Source: Actinomycetota bacterium (lineage in GTDB: Bacteria > Actinomycetota > Thermoleophilia > Solirubrobacterales > Solirubrobacteraceae). From it: a DNA stretch of 64,000 nt. Shown here piece after piece: positions 55,094-63,572 of the stretch. Each line of letters opens with the position of its first letter. Within the stretch, counting starts at the first letter, position 1. The notes under the pieces are model-generated. The model was not told the origin of the DNA, did no database searches, and saw only the letters and a program-made list of their open reading frames with translations. Both the position numbers and the translations under genes were made by a program. The DNA lies in NCBI GenBank assembly GCA_009699865.1, contig WLNJ01000004.1, forward strand, positions 19,479 to 83,478, given 5' to 3'.

Positions 55094-55480
55094 ATGTTGA
55101 CCCGTTGGGGAATACGCCTTGGAAGCTCGCTCGCTGGCATCGCAGCCGGCCTTCTCCTCGCTTCAATCTTGCTCTCCGACCTCTCGCTCGGTCTCACCGC
55201 CCTCGTGGAGGCCACGCTGATCTTCTTCGGGGTGCACTTCGTCGTCCAGGTCATCGCCTTGCGGACCCTTGTCAGGCAGCCATCGGTCGCACTGGCCGGC
55301 CTGCTGGCCCTGGCGTCCACCGTTGTCGCACTGATGATCGTCAACGGAATTGTCAGCGGTATGAAGATCCACGGCATCGAGACCTACATTGGCGCAGCTC
55401 TAATTGTTTGGGTTGCGATGGCCAGCGCTGACATCCTCGCGGGCCGCAAGCTGCGCGAGCTCAGGCACGAAGCCAACTGA
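55094..55480 (+). CDS. Small four-TM membrane protein
   Basis: 128 residues. Four hydrophobic helices: about 8-28 (LGSSLAGIAAGLLLASILL), 33-55, 66-90 and 102-117, with a short charged C-terminus RKLRELRHEAN. The layout resembles the four-TM 'superfamily IV phage holin'-like membrane proteins found widely in actinobacteria, but nothing else here is phage-related. Function unknown. It follows the P450 by 36 bp. Confidence 0.65.
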   Translation: MLTRWGIRLGSSLAGIAAGLLLASILLSDLSLGLTALVEATLIFFGVHFVVQVIALRTLVRQPSVALAGLLALASTVVALMIVNGIVSGMKIHGIETYIGAALIVWVAMASADILAGRKLRELRHEAN

Positions 55481-55512
55481 TTCCAGCCGTAGCGTCGCTG
55501 AGCCCAAGTGGC

Positions 55513-57393
55513 CTAACGAGTGCGAGCGAGCTTTACGACTTGTGTCTTTGTTGCCTTGGTTCCACCGGTTGGGGTGAAGCTGGTTGTGAGAGTCAACTTC
55601 ATGGCTGCTTTGCGTAAGGCGGCGCGTCCTGCCTTGGTGATCTTGCAAGTCAAGGTGTAAGCGTGAGCGGTTGTCGTCGTGGCCTTGGCAGTGCACCAAG
55701 TGGTTGTCTTGCGGCGAGTCTTGCTGGTGATTGTCTGGCTGAGCTTGCCATCGCCAGGAACCGTTACCAAGGTAGTGAAGGTGATCAAGGCCTTGGCGAT
55801 CTTGTTCGTGGCCTTCGCGGCGGTGATGTTGTTGGGCGGGTCAGTGACCGTAAGACCATGGAAGTCATCACCAGCGCTTCCGTAGCCGGTCAAGTTGACG
55901 GTGCGGTGGGCGGTGGCATTTGGGTCAACCCCCGCGAAAGCGGAGCCTCCAACCAGCGGCGCATTCCCTAGGAAGGTCACGGTTGCGAGTGCATCGGCAC
56001 CCCAGAACGCGACATAGCCAATCCGTGTGACCGAGCTGGGGATTGTGAAGTTGGTCAGGCTGGTGCAGTTGTGGAAGGCCGAGTCGCCAATGGTTGTCAA
56101 GGCACTGTTGGGCTCAAAGTTAACGCTGGTCAAGCTGGTTGAGCCGCTGAAGGCGTAGTTGGCGATCTTGGTGACCGGATGTCCGCCGATGCTCGATGGG
56201 ATGGTTAGCGTGGCCGCGCAAGGGTCCTCGGCGCAACCTGTGACGGTCACCGACGCGCCGTCGTCAATGTAGGTGAATGCGTAGCTCGGGGAGACGATTA
56301 ACCCGTGGAAGGAATCATTGTCGGCGCCGTAGCCCGTCAACTCACTGCGGCGATAGGCCGCCGCACCAGCACTGACGTCAGTAAAGGCGTCGGTACCAAC
56401 GGTTGGGGCATTGCCTTTGAACATGACCGCTAGCAGGCTGCTGTCCCCCGAGAAGGCCCTGTCGCCAATGTCTGTCAGCGTGCTGGGAATCGTGATGATC
56501 TCTAGGCTTCTGTTGCCGGAGAACGCGCTCGAACCTAGGCTTTCAAGTCCGTCGTGGAGAGTCACGGTTCTCAGGCTGGTGGCATTGCGGAATGCTCCGG
56601 CGCCAATGCTTGCGACCCCACTGGGAATGTCAATGCTCGTCAGATCCGAGGCCCCGTCGAAGGAGTAGCCGAGGACGCTCGTGACCCCGGATGGGATAGC
56701 AATGGTCCGCAGTGCCGTGTCCTCTTGAAAAGCCCCGTAGTCAATGGTGGTGAGCAGGCTGCCTGCTCCAAAGGTCACTTCGGTCAATGCGGGCATGCTG
56801 GAGAAGGCTGTGAAGCTGATGGTTATGACCCCGTTGGGGATTGCAACCGTTGTCAACCCCCCAGCTTGGAATGCACCCTGACCGATGGTCGTTAGGCCGC
56901 TGGGGAGAGAGAGGGCAACAAGACTTGAGGTCTGCGCGAACGCATACTGGTCAATGCTTGTCAGGGCGGGCGGGAGGGTGACTGTCGTCAGCTTAGTCGC
57001 GGAAAAAAAGGTGTGGTCTCTAATCCTCGTGACCCCACTGGGAATCGCAATGCTTACCAAGGTGCTGGCTCCAGAGAAGGCGTAGCCCTCAATGCTGGTG
57101 AGGGTGTCGGGGAGGTAAATGTTTACCAAGCCCGTCACCCCTTCAAATGCGTAGGCTCCGATGGTGGTGACAGTCATTCCTTCGATGGTCGCGGGGATCG
57201 TCACTGACTCAGGGCAGGTGCCGTTACAGCCCCTGATTGTGACCGCGCTACCTGAGCTGGTGTAGAGGAGATCTCCGCTGACGGTCTCGGCAGAGGCTGC
57301 CGGCGTAAAGGTCCCAGCCGCGAGCGTGGTCACAGCGGCCACCAACACGCCCGCCAGCAAGATCATCGTGTTTCTTCGGATACCTGAAATCAT
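55513..57393 (-). CDS. Secreted leucine-rich repeat protein (BspA-type LRR_5)
   Basis: 626 residues from ATG at 57393 (AGGA 10 bases upstream); a TTG three codons earlier is less likely. Signal peptide (MISGIRRNTMILLAGVLV..., cleavage near ASA-ET). Two LRR blocks, each opened by a Cys-containing cap (VTIRGCNGTCPES and VTVTGCAEDPCAA), contain about a dozen repeats of 22-23 residues of the type LTSIDIPSGVASIGAGAFRN. Residues about 525-626 form a basic Thr/Lys-rich beta domain (KITKAGRAALRKAAMKLTL) seen at the C-terminus of many Thermoleophilia secreted proteins. It ends without an LPXTG motif. Adhesion or binding is inferred. Confidence 0.85.
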   Translation of the reverse strand: MISGIRRNTMILLAGVLVAAVTTLAAGTFTPAASAETVSGDLLYTSSGSAVTIRGCNGTCPESVTIPATIEGMTVTTIGAYAFEGVTGLVNIYLPDTLTSIEGYAFSGASTLVSIAIPSGVTRIRDHTFFSATKLTTVTLPPALTSIDQYAFAQTSSLVALSLPSGLTTIGQGAFQAGGLTTVAIPNGVITISFTAFSSMPALTEVTFGAGSLLTTIDYGAFQEDTALRTIAIPSGVTSVLGYSFDGASDLTSIDIPSGVASIGAGAFRNATSLRTVTLHDGLESLGSSAFSGNRSLEIITIPSTLTDIGDRAFSGDSSLLAVMFKGNAPTVGTDAFTDVSAGAAAYRRSELTGYGADNDSFHGLIVSPSYAFTYIDDGASVTVTGCAEDPCAATLTIPSSIGGHPVTKIANYAFSGSTSLTSVNFEPNSALTTIGDSAFHNCTSLTNFTIPSSVTRIGYVAFWGADALATVTFLGNAPLVGGSAFAGVDPNATAHRTVNLTGYGSAGDDFHGLTVTDPPNNITAAKATNKIAKALITFTTLVTVPGDGKLSQTITSKTRRKTTTWCTAKATTTTAHAYTLTCKITKAGRAALRKAAMKLTLTTSFTPTGGTKATKTQVVKLARTR

Positions 57394-57419
57394 GCTGAAC
57401 AATCCTACTCTCGTGACTT

Positions 57420-57483
57420 ACTCCTAAAGCCAGAGGGGTGAGCCACCATCTTTTGGTGCCCTAAAGCGCCGAATTTCAGGAGT
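57420..57483 (-). promoter_or_regulatory. Possible structured leader upstream of the LRR gene
   Basis: On the minus strand ACTCCT (57483-57478) can pair with AGGAGT (57425-57420) around an inner hairpin CACCA-AAAGA-TGGTG (57458-57444) and an AGGG/CCCT pair. The heptamer GCTTTAG occurs twice, 37 bp apart (57467-57461 and 57430-57424). It sits 27-90 bp upstream of the LRR start. This could be a leader RNA or two binding sites for one regulator. It does not match any riboswitch consensus I know. Confidence 0.35.
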
Positions 57484-57490
57484 CGTAAGG

Positions 57491-58177
57491 TTAGACTTCG
57501 TCGTCTCCGGGACGTGAGCGGCGGCGGCCCATGTTGCCCACGAGGAGGGCGATGATCGTCACAAGGTAGACCTGCCCGAAGACCGCCTCAGTAATAGCGA
57601 TCGCATGGGTGCTGGAGGAGCACGGGACGAAGTCACCAAAGCCTGTTGTGGTGATCGTGCTGAAGGAGAAGTACACGCGGTCGGACTGGGTTCCATCGCC
57701 CTGCTCGCAGAAGAGGTTCCCCGGAGCAAGATCAGCAACCGAACCGTAGATCTGCCCAAACAGCAGGCCAATCAGCAGATAGACGAGTACACCGCCAAGA
57801 ACAGCCTGCCCGGTGATTACCTCTCGCTCAGCGATCCAAATCACTGTGCGGATACAGGCCCAGATGATCGGAATCCCAATTATCAGCTCGCCAATACCGC
57901 GAACCCAGTGTGCGCTCTCGGCGACAGTACCTACGCTCGCCATCACGGTGCCGACGAGCAGGATGGCCGCTACGGCGTGGCGCCGTGAGGCAACAACATC
58001 TGCTGCGTGCAAGGTCAGGAGCACGGCGGCGGCAGTCAAAAAGATCCCGGTCATCCGGTAGGCCCCGTTAGAGGGGGCCGCAATAGAGAAGATGATTGCT
58101 GTGGCCGTGACCACAAGTGGAAGCTGGAAGAGGTGTACCTCCGGCGTGATACGTGCGCGAATGCTTGACATGCCCAT
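57491..58177 (-). CDS. Six-TM potassium channel-like protein (GFGD filter)
   Basis: About 228 residues from ATG at 58177 (another ATG at 58171). Six hydrophobic segments. The pore region between TM5 and TM6 has FSTITTTGFGDFVP, the K+ channel selectivity filter with Gly-Phe-Gly-Asp instead of the commoner Gly-Tyr-Gly-Asp. TM4 lacks a regular Arg ladder, so voltage sensing is doubtful. The C-terminus is short and basic (MGRRRSRPGDDEV) with no RCK domain. It starts 5 bp after the methyltransferase stop on the same strand. Confidence 0.82.
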   Translation of the reverse strand: MGMSSIRARITPEVHLFQLPLVVTATAIIFSIAAPSNGAYRMTGIFLTAAAVLLTLHAADVVASRRHAVAAILLVGTVMASVGTVAESAHWVRGIGELIIGIPIIWACIRTVIWIAEREVITGQAVLGGVLVYLLIGLLFGQIYGSVADLAPGNLFCEQGDGTQSDRVYFSFSTITTTGFGDFVPCSSSTHAIAITEAVFGQVYLVTIIALLVGNMGRRRSRPGDDEV

Positions 58178-58181
58178 AAGC

Positions 58182-58832
58182 CTAAGCCTTGGGCCTGATC
58201 GCACGGCCCTGAATCAGCGGCGACAGGAACTTAGTTGCCTTCGGCATGCGGCCATGCTCAAGCTCCTGAAGTTCCAAAGGCGACGCTGAGATGGTGTCGT
58301 GAGTCGGTCTGTCGCAGCGGCACCCACAGGCCACGGCAGCCCAAGGCCGGGCTACCAAGTGCTGCCTCCGTGCGGTCGAACCCTTACCCAGGACATGCTC
58401 CATGAACAGCAGCCGACCACCGGGCTTAAGGACCCGGTGCACTTCCTCCAGTGTTCGCTCAGGGTCCGGCACGGTGCACAGGACCAGAGTTGACACCACC
58501 GTGTCAAAGCTTGCATCAGGGAATGGGAGGTTGCCCGCATCGGCCGAGCCCACCTCAATGAACCGAGCCTGGGGTGAAGCCGCAATCTTGCGCCTCAGCC
58601 GTTTGAGCATGTTGGAATCTGGCTCCGTCATAACGATCGATTCAGCAGCATCCGTGTAATAGGGGACGTTGATTCCCGTCCCCGCGCCGAGCTCCAAAAC
58701 CCGCCCATTTGCCTGTGCCAGAAGCTCTCGGCGGCGTTCAGCGAGACCCGCTTCCTCACTTGGGGCGAGCACTCGGTCGTAGAGCGCAGCGAACAGTCTT
58801 GACCTGAATCCTGATGTGGGAGTTTCAGACAT
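58182..58832 (-). CDS. Class I SAM-dependent methyltransferase (UbiE/phosphatidylethanolamine type)
   Basis: 216 residues with motif I RVLELGAGTGINVPYY, acidic motif II (MTEPDSNML), SADAGNLPFPDASFDTVVSTLVLC and the post-motif LKPGGRLLFMEHV. This arrangement is that of UbiE/COQ5 and small lipid or phospholipid N-methyltransferases. The C-terminal part (CGCRCDRPTHDT) has several Cys. The substrate is probably a lipid or quinone, but this is not shown. First gene of a minus-strand pair with the channel. Divergent from the second flippase-like gene. Confidence 0.85.
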   Translation of the reverse strand: MSETPTSGFRSRLFAALYDRVLAPSEEAGLAERRRELLAQANGRVLELGAGTGINVPYYTDAAESIVMTEPDSNMLKRLRRKIAASPQARFIEVGSADAGNLPFPDASFDTVVSTLVLCTVPDPERTLEEVHRVLKPGGRLLFMEHVLGKGSTARRQHLVARPWAAVACGCRCDRPTHDTISASPLELQELEHGRMPKATKFLSPLIQGRAIRPKA

Positions 58833-58860
58833 CCGAGGGGGCAGCGTACCCTGCTGTGCA

Positions 58861-59835
58861 GTGCATTACGTGATTGCCACCTCATTCTGGAACTCACTGG
58901 GCCATTTCTTTGGTGACTTGGCCTCCGTCAAGCCGCTACCGCTTGTGATCGCCCTTGCTCTGTTTGCCCTCAATCTGACAATCAGGTCACGCGCTTACTT
59001 CAACACCCTGCGAGCTGCCTACCCCGGCGAGGAGTTCCAATGGAGGCGGATCTGGGGGGCGTATGTGGCGGCCTTCGGGTTCAACAACATCGTTCCAGCG
59101 CGCGGTGGCGACATCGTCAAGCTCTTCCTCGTCCACAGCTCAATTGAGGGGTCCAGTTACCCAGCGGTCGCGTCAAGCTTCCTTGTGGAGGGAATCTTTG
59201 ACTTCACGATCGCGATCCCGGTCCTTGCCTACGCCTCAACATTCGGCGTGTTCCCAAGCTTCCCTGATTTCGCGACGCTGGACTCCGCAGATATTGCGTG
59301 GCTAGCCCAGAACCCAAGCCGAACTCTTTTCCTAATCACGGCAGCGGCTGTGTTGCTCCTGTTCGTCTTCGCGGTGCTGTCGGTCAGGGTCAAGGCCTTT
59401 TGGCAGCGCGTCAGGCAGGGCCTCAGCATTCTCTTTGACAGGCGCCGCTACTTCAACGAGGTATGGCTTGTCCAGCTGGCCGCATGGTTTGCCAAGGCAG
59501 GCTCGTTCTGGTTCATGCTCGAGGCATTCGGCGTTGGGGCCAACATTCACAATGTGCTCCTGATGCTCGCGTGCGCCGCGGTGGCCACGGCCGTACCGTT
59601 CACACCCGGCGGTGCGGGCGTTCAGCAGGCGCTAATAGTCAAGGTCTTTGCAGGCGCGGCGGGCACCAGCGTGATTGCCGCCTACTCGGTTGGCCAGCAG
59701 GTTGCCATCTCAATCTTCTGCTTCCTGCTGGGCCTTGGCGCTCTCGTCTTCATCTTTGGGTTCAGGTCCTTTGGCGAAGTCCGCCGCGCTGGACAGGAAC
59801 ACCGGGCAGCAGCCAAAGAGGCTGGCAAGTCCTGA
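58861..59835 (+). CDS. Flippase-like integral membrane protein (LPG synthase TM family), second copy
   Basis: About 324 residues from GTG at 58861 (VHYVIATSFWNSLGHFF); a GTG at 58816 would overlap the divergent methyltransferase start and is less likely. The family motif FGFNNIVPARGGDIVKLFLV corresponds to GNNVLPARGGELLRVF of the first copy, and a later VPFTPGGAGVQQALIV matches the second patch. About eight TM segments and a charged C-terminal tail. Probably moves a lipid or lipid-linked sugar. No glycosyltransferase sits beside this copy. Confidence 0.83.
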   Translation: MHYVIATSFWNSLGHFFGDLASVKPLPLVIALALFALNLTIRSRAYFNTLRAAYPGEEFQWRRIWGAYVAAFGFNNIVPARGGDIVKLFLVHSSIEGSSYPAVASSFLVEGIFDFTIAIPVLAYASTFGVFPSFPDFATLDSADIAWLAQNPSRTLFLITAAAVLLLFVFAVLSVRVKAFWQRVRQGLSILFDRRRYFNEVWLVQLAAWFAKAGSFWFMLEAFGVGANIHNVLLMLACAAVATAVPFTPGGAGVQQALIVKVFAGAAGTSVIAAYSVGQQVAISIFCFLLGLGALVFIFGFRSFGEVRRAGQEHRAAAKEAGKS

Positions 59836-59856
59836 CGATTAGCCGAGGGCTGAGAG

Positions 59857-60132
59857 TTACTGAAGGCCCTGACGCGCTTCGCGCACAAGCGCGACCGCTT
59901 CAGGAAACACAGTTGCCATAACCGAGCGGATCTGCTCAGCCTGCTCGCTTGTGGTGCCCTGAATGTTGACGCGGTTGATCGCGGCAGTGGTAAGGGTCAC
60001 GGCGAGCTGGATGGCGTTGTCGGCCCAAGCGAGCGACTGAGCGCCCTGCATCTGCCCGAACATGTCACCGAGCTGCTTGCGGAACTCATCTGAGTCGCCA
60101 AATGGGAATTCGAATCCTTCTGAGCCGTCCAT
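59857..60132 (-). CDS. Small acidic/helical hypothetical protein
   Basis: 91 residues, no Cys. N-terminal Gly/Phe/Asp-rich stretch (MDGSEGFEFPFGDSDEF), then amphipathic helices (RKQLGDMFGQMQGAQ, AEQIRSVMATVFPEAVALV). It could form an oligomer or binding partner, but I recognise no family. Convergent with the flippase-like gene, divergent from the next membrane protein across 42 bp. Confidence 0.6.
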   Translation of the reverse strand: MDGSEGFEFPFGDSDEFRKQLGDMFGQMQGAQSLAWADNAIQLAVTLTTAAINRVNIQGTTSEQAEQIRSVMATVFPEAVALVREARQGLQ

Positions 60133-60174
60133 GAATCATCAGGGTAGCTGCTCTGCGGGTAATGTTCGACTTCA

Positions 60175-60966
60175 ATGAGCGCAGCGGAAACAGTCTCAAT
60201 AGAAAAGGGCTTTGCCAACAGGGTTGCTGCTCTGACCGCGGTCGCCGGCGTTTTCCCGGTGATCGGGTCGCTTGTGCAGGGTCCAGTCAGCGATGCACCG
60301 CAGAATTACCTGGCCAATCTCCTCTACTACGACTCCCATTCGAGCGCCGTCCTAGTTGGCTCTGGGATGCGCGGCATCGGTCTGTTTGTCTCGGTCGTCC
60401 CGGTTATCTACTTGCTTCGCGCTGCCTTGGCGCGTGGAGCCAAGATTCCGCGGATCACACCTGCTCTTGCGATCATCGGCTCAGTGCTGCTTGGCGTGGG
60501 GACAATCGCATTGGCAGCCCTGTATGTGGATGCTTCCTCAAGCTTCGCTCAAAGCGGCGGCCTCTCTTATGACGAGGCCAAGAATGTGCTCAAGGGGCAG
60601 GCAATCATTGCTGTGTCGATGGCAAGCCTCTTGGGGTCACTGGCCATTGCGTTCGCCTTCGTTATGGCCTCGCTCAACGCAATGCGCGTTGGACTGCTGA
60701 CGCGCTTCATGGGTTACATCGGAATGTTCGCTGGAGTGTTGATCATTCTCCCCATCTTCTCTCCACTGCCGATCGTCCAAGCCTTCTGGCTGCTGGCCGT
60801 TGCCGCGGTAATCGTGGGCCGCTGGCCTGGTGGCCGTCCGCTCGCTTGGGACGACGGCGAGGCGCACCCGTGGCCCAGTGCTGCTGAGGTTCGCGCACAG
60901 GCCGCTGAGGCCCGCGAGCTTGCTGAGAGTGAGAAGGGCGCTTCAAAGAACGGAAAGGGCGCCTGA
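60175..60966 (+). CDS. Membrane protein of unknown function
   Basis: 263 residues. About five or six hydrophobic segments between residues 15 and 215 (VAALTAVAGVFPVIGSL; GIGLFVSVVPVIYLL; LAIIGSVLLGVGTIAL; IIAVSMASLLGSLAIAFAF; FMGYIGMFAGVLIILPIF; FWLLAVAAVIVGRWPGGR). The C-terminal 45 residues are a charged Ala/Glu/Lys helix (SAAEVRAQAAEARELAE). No signature motif for a transporter or enzyme was seen. It is 30 bp upstream of acsA on the same strand, so may be co-expressed. Confidence 0.65.
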   Translation: MSAAETVSIEKGFANRVAALTAVAGVFPVIGSLVQGPVSDAPQNYLANLLYYDSHSSAVLVGSGMRGIGLFVSVVPVIYLLRAALARGAKIPRITPALAIIGSVLLGVGTIALAALYVDASSSFAQSGGLSYDEAKNVLKGQAIIAVSMASLLGSLAIAFAFVMASLNAMRVGLLTRFMGYIGMFAGVLIILPIFSPLPIVQAFWLLAVAAVIVGRWPGGRPLAWDDGEAHPWPSAAEVRAQAAEARELAESEKGASKNGKGA

Positions 60967-60996
60967 GGCGTCCCTGACAGGAACGGCGAGGAGTGG

Positions 60997-63003
60997 ATGG
61001 CAGCAGAGCGACTCACAGGGGCAGCACTTGAAGCAGAGCTTGACCGCCTTCTAGGCGAGGGGTCAGCCTTTCAGCCGTCAGAGGACTTCAAGGCCTCCGC
61101 GCTTATTTCCGACACTGGAATTTGGGATGCGGCCGAGGCTGACCCAGTCGGCTTCTGGGAAGAGCAGGCCGGTGCGCTCGATTGGAACACGCGCTGGACA
61201 ACGGGATTGGACGACTCCAACCCACCGTTCTACAAATGGTTTGACGGCGGCACCCTGAACGCCTCGCATAACTGCGTGGACAGACACGTGGAAGCCGGGC
61301 TGGGTGAGCGCGTCGCCTACCACTGGCACGGTGAGGACGGGTCAACGCAGACCATCACCTACGCAGACCTACATCGTGACGTTCAGCGGGCAGCCAACGC
61401 ACTCAAGGACCTAGGCGTAAAGGCTGGCGATGTTGTCGGCATCTACCTGCCGATGATCCCCGAGGTAGTTGTGGCCATGCTCGCCTGCGCGCGCATCGGG
61501 GCCCCACACAACGTTGTCTTCGGCGGGTTCTCACCCCAGGCTGTGGTCGAACGGATGGAGGTCTCTGACGCCAAGGTCTTGATCACCGCCAGCGCTGCCC
61601 GCCGCAAGGGCAAGACGGCAGAGGTCAAGCAGCAAGTTGACGATGAGATCGCCTCCCGCGCTGAAGGCTTGCCAGCTCTGGACACAATTCTGGTCGTACG
61701 CCACGCTGACGGCGACGCTCCAATGACCGAAGGCCGCGATGTCTGGTGGCACGAGTCCCTCGCCGCAGCCGACCCTGTCTGTCCTGCGGAAGCGTTCCCA
61801 GCGGACCATCCGCTGTTCATCCTCTACTCGTCAGGGTCAACTGCCAAGCCTAAGGGCATCCTGCACGGCACAGGCGGATACTTGACCGGCGTCGCTTGGA
61901 CGCACCTCAATGTCTTTGACCTCAAGCCTGAGACCGACGTCTGGTGGTGCTCAGCCGATGTAGGTTGGATCACAGGACACAGTTACATCGTCTACGGACC
62001 ACTAATGAACGCGGCGACAAGCGTGATGTACGAGGGCGCGCCGGACTATCCACACACAGCAATCTGGTGGGAACTGGTTGAGAAATACAAAGCAACGATC
62101 TTCTACACAGCCCCGACTGCGATTCGCGCCTGCATGAAGTGGGGGGCCGAGGAGCCTGCCAAGCACGACCTCTCATCACTGCGCCTGCTTGGCTCAGTTG
62201 GAGAGCCAATCAACCCAAAGGCATGGCTCTGGTACCACCATGTGATCGGAGGCAGCAAGTGCCCAATCGTTGACACCTGGTGGCAGACCGAGACTGGGCA
62301 CATTCTGATCTCCCCGCTCCCCGGTGTTGCCAACGCCAAGCCGGGATCTGCAGGGCGTCCACTCCCAGGGGTTCTCGCCGAGGTTGTTGACGAGGCCGAG
62401 GGTAAGGAAGTGGAGCGCGGCAATCAGGGCCTGCTGGTCTTGCGACGCCCATGGCCAGGCATGCTGAAGACGCTCTACCGCGACGACGACCGATTTATTG
62501 AGACCTACTTCTCACGCTTTGGCAATGACACCTACCTTGTTGGGGATGCCGCCAGACAGGACCCCGACGGGGACATGTGGGTGATCGGGCGAATTGATGA
62601 TGTCGTCAATGTCTCTGGTCACAGACTTTCCACCGCTGAGGTTGAGTCAGCGATTGTCGCCCACCCAGCTGTTGCTGAGGCCGCAGTGATTGGCCAGTCC
62701 GATGAGCAGTCCGGTCAGGCAATCTGCGCCTTCGTGACGCTTGAGGGCAGCCATGAGACGACTGACGCAGTCATGGCCGAGATCAACGAGGCAGTCGCAG
62801 AACGGATTGGCAAGTTTGCCCGCCCGAAGCGGATTATCTGGAGTGACGATCTGCCCAAGACACGCTCAGGCAAGATCATGCGCAGGCTGCTGCGTGACAT
62901 TGCTGAAGGCCGTGCCCTTGGCGACGTAACGACGCTGCGCGACCCTGCTGTTATGGCCGAGCTGCAAAAGCACGTCGCAGCTCGGGCTTCAGAAGAGGAC
63001 TGA
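60997..63003 (+). CDS. acsA: Acetyl-CoA synthetase (AMP-forming)
   Basis: 668 residues. Makes acetyl-CoA from acetate, ATP and CoA. Acs N-terminal region PVGFWEEQAGALDWNTRW, core motif DTWWQTETGH, adenylate site GDAARQDPDG and the C-terminal PKTRSGKIMRR whose Lys is the usual acetylation-controlled residue. The phosphate loop reads YSSGSTAKPKGILHG, where most Acs have YTSGSTGKPKG; the Gly-to-Ala change is unusual but the enzyme otherwise looks complete. GAGGAGTGG precedes the ATG. Follows a membrane protein gene. Confidence 0.94.
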   Translation: MAAERLTGAALEAELDRLLGEGSAFQPSEDFKASALISDTGIWDAAEADPVGFWEEQAGALDWNTRWTTGLDDSNPPFYKWFDGGTLNASHNCVDRHVEAGLGERVAYHWHGEDGSTQTITYADLHRDVQRAANALKDLGVKAGDVVGIYLPMIPEVVVAMLACARIGAPHNVVFGGFSPQAVVERMEVSDAKVLITASAARRKGKTAEVKQQVDDEIASRAEGLPALDTILVVRHADGDAPMTEGRDVWWHESLAAADPVCPAEAFPADHPLFILYSSGSTAKPKGILHGTGGYLTGVAWTHLNVFDLKPETDVWWCSADVGWITGHSYIVYGPLMNAATSVMYEGAPDYPHTAIWWELVEKYKATIFYTAPTAIRACMKWGAEEPAKHDLSSLRLLGSVGEPINPKAWLWYHHVIGGSKCPIVDTWWQTETGHILISPLPGVANAKPGSAGRPLPGVLAEVVDEAEGKEVERGNQGLLVLRRPWPGMLKTLYRDDDRFIETYFSRFGNDTYLVGDAARQDPDGDMWVIGRIDDVVNVSGHRLSTAEVESAIVAHPAVAEAAVIGQSDEQSGQAICAFVTLEGSHETTDAVMAEINEAVAERIGKFARPKRIIWSDDLPKTRSGKIMRRLLRDIAEGRALGDVTTLRDPAVMAELQKHVAARASEED

Positions 63004-63011
63004 CCTAGGCC

Positions 63012-63047
63012 AAAACAAAACCCGCCTCCCTTTGTGAGGGAAGCGGG
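63012..63047 (-). terminator. Intrinsic terminator for the DUF805 gene
   Basis: Stem arms CCCGCCTCCCT (63021-63031) and AGGGAAGCGGG (63037-63047) with one mismatch and loop TTGTG. Reading the minus strand the stem is followed by TTTTGTTTT (63020-63012), so it serves the minus-strand DUF805 gene. It lies 17 bp after the acsA stop, so it may also stop acsA. Confidence 0.75.
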
Positions 63048-63093
63048 CCTTCAGGTTGAGTCTCAGCTAGACCTGAGGTTTGCCAGCTTGCCG

Positions 63094-63477
63094 CTAATAG
63101 GTTGCTGGAGGTGCTGGAGCTGCTGGGCCGCCGTCTGGGGCGTCGCCATACTCGTTTGGCCCATCGCTGGCAGTGAGGTAGAACACGAGCAGCACGATCA
63201 AGCCAATGAGCGGAACGAGGCTGATTAGAAGCCACCAACCACTGCGCCCGATGTCGTGAAGACGGCGGATAGCAACCGCGATGCTAGGCAGAACAATTGC
63301 GAGAGCACCAATCAGCACAAGAATCGGGCCAGTGCCCAGGATTCCGTCGACAAGACTGGCAGTCAAAAACGCGAGAATTTCGAACAGGTACCAGTACCAG
63401 TAACCAGAGCGCGAGGAGCGACCCGAGAAATCCGCGTACTTAGCAAATCCATCCTTCACTGCTTCTTGGAACGTCAT
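63094..63477 (-). CDS. DUF805-family membrane protein
   Basis: 127 residues. Typical DUF805 layout: FAKYADFSGRSSRSGYWYW before the first TM, a hydrophobic pair, then IAVAIRRLHDIGRSGWWLLI (the RLHD-x-GRSGWW motif) and a last TM, ending in a Gly/Ala/Pro-rich tail. Function unknown in the family. GGAGG lies 11 bases upstream of the ATG. A terminator follows it on the same strand. Confidence 0.88.
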   Translation of the reverse strand: MTFQEAVKDGFAKYADFSGRSSRSGYWYWYLFEILAFLTASLVDGILGTGPILVLIGALAIVLPSIAVAIRRLHDIGRSGWWLLISLVPLIGLIVLLVFYLTASDGPNEYGDAPDGGPAAPAPPATY

Positions 63478-63572
63478 GTGTTTGAAGACCTCCGTTTTTG
63501 TTTGAGACTTTCAACCTTTAAGTAGACAGCAGGGAGCGGACTCCTTCCGGTTTTGCCAGTTATAGCGAGCGC

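Noticed and set aside
55094..55480. Phage holin call for the four-TM protein
   Set aside because: No lysin, structural or integrase genes nearby; such proteins are common chromosomal membrane proteins.
57420..57483. c-di-GMP (GEMM) or c-di-AMP (ydaO) riboswitch
   Set aside because: Core conserved residues of those classes are not present; kept only as an unassigned structure.
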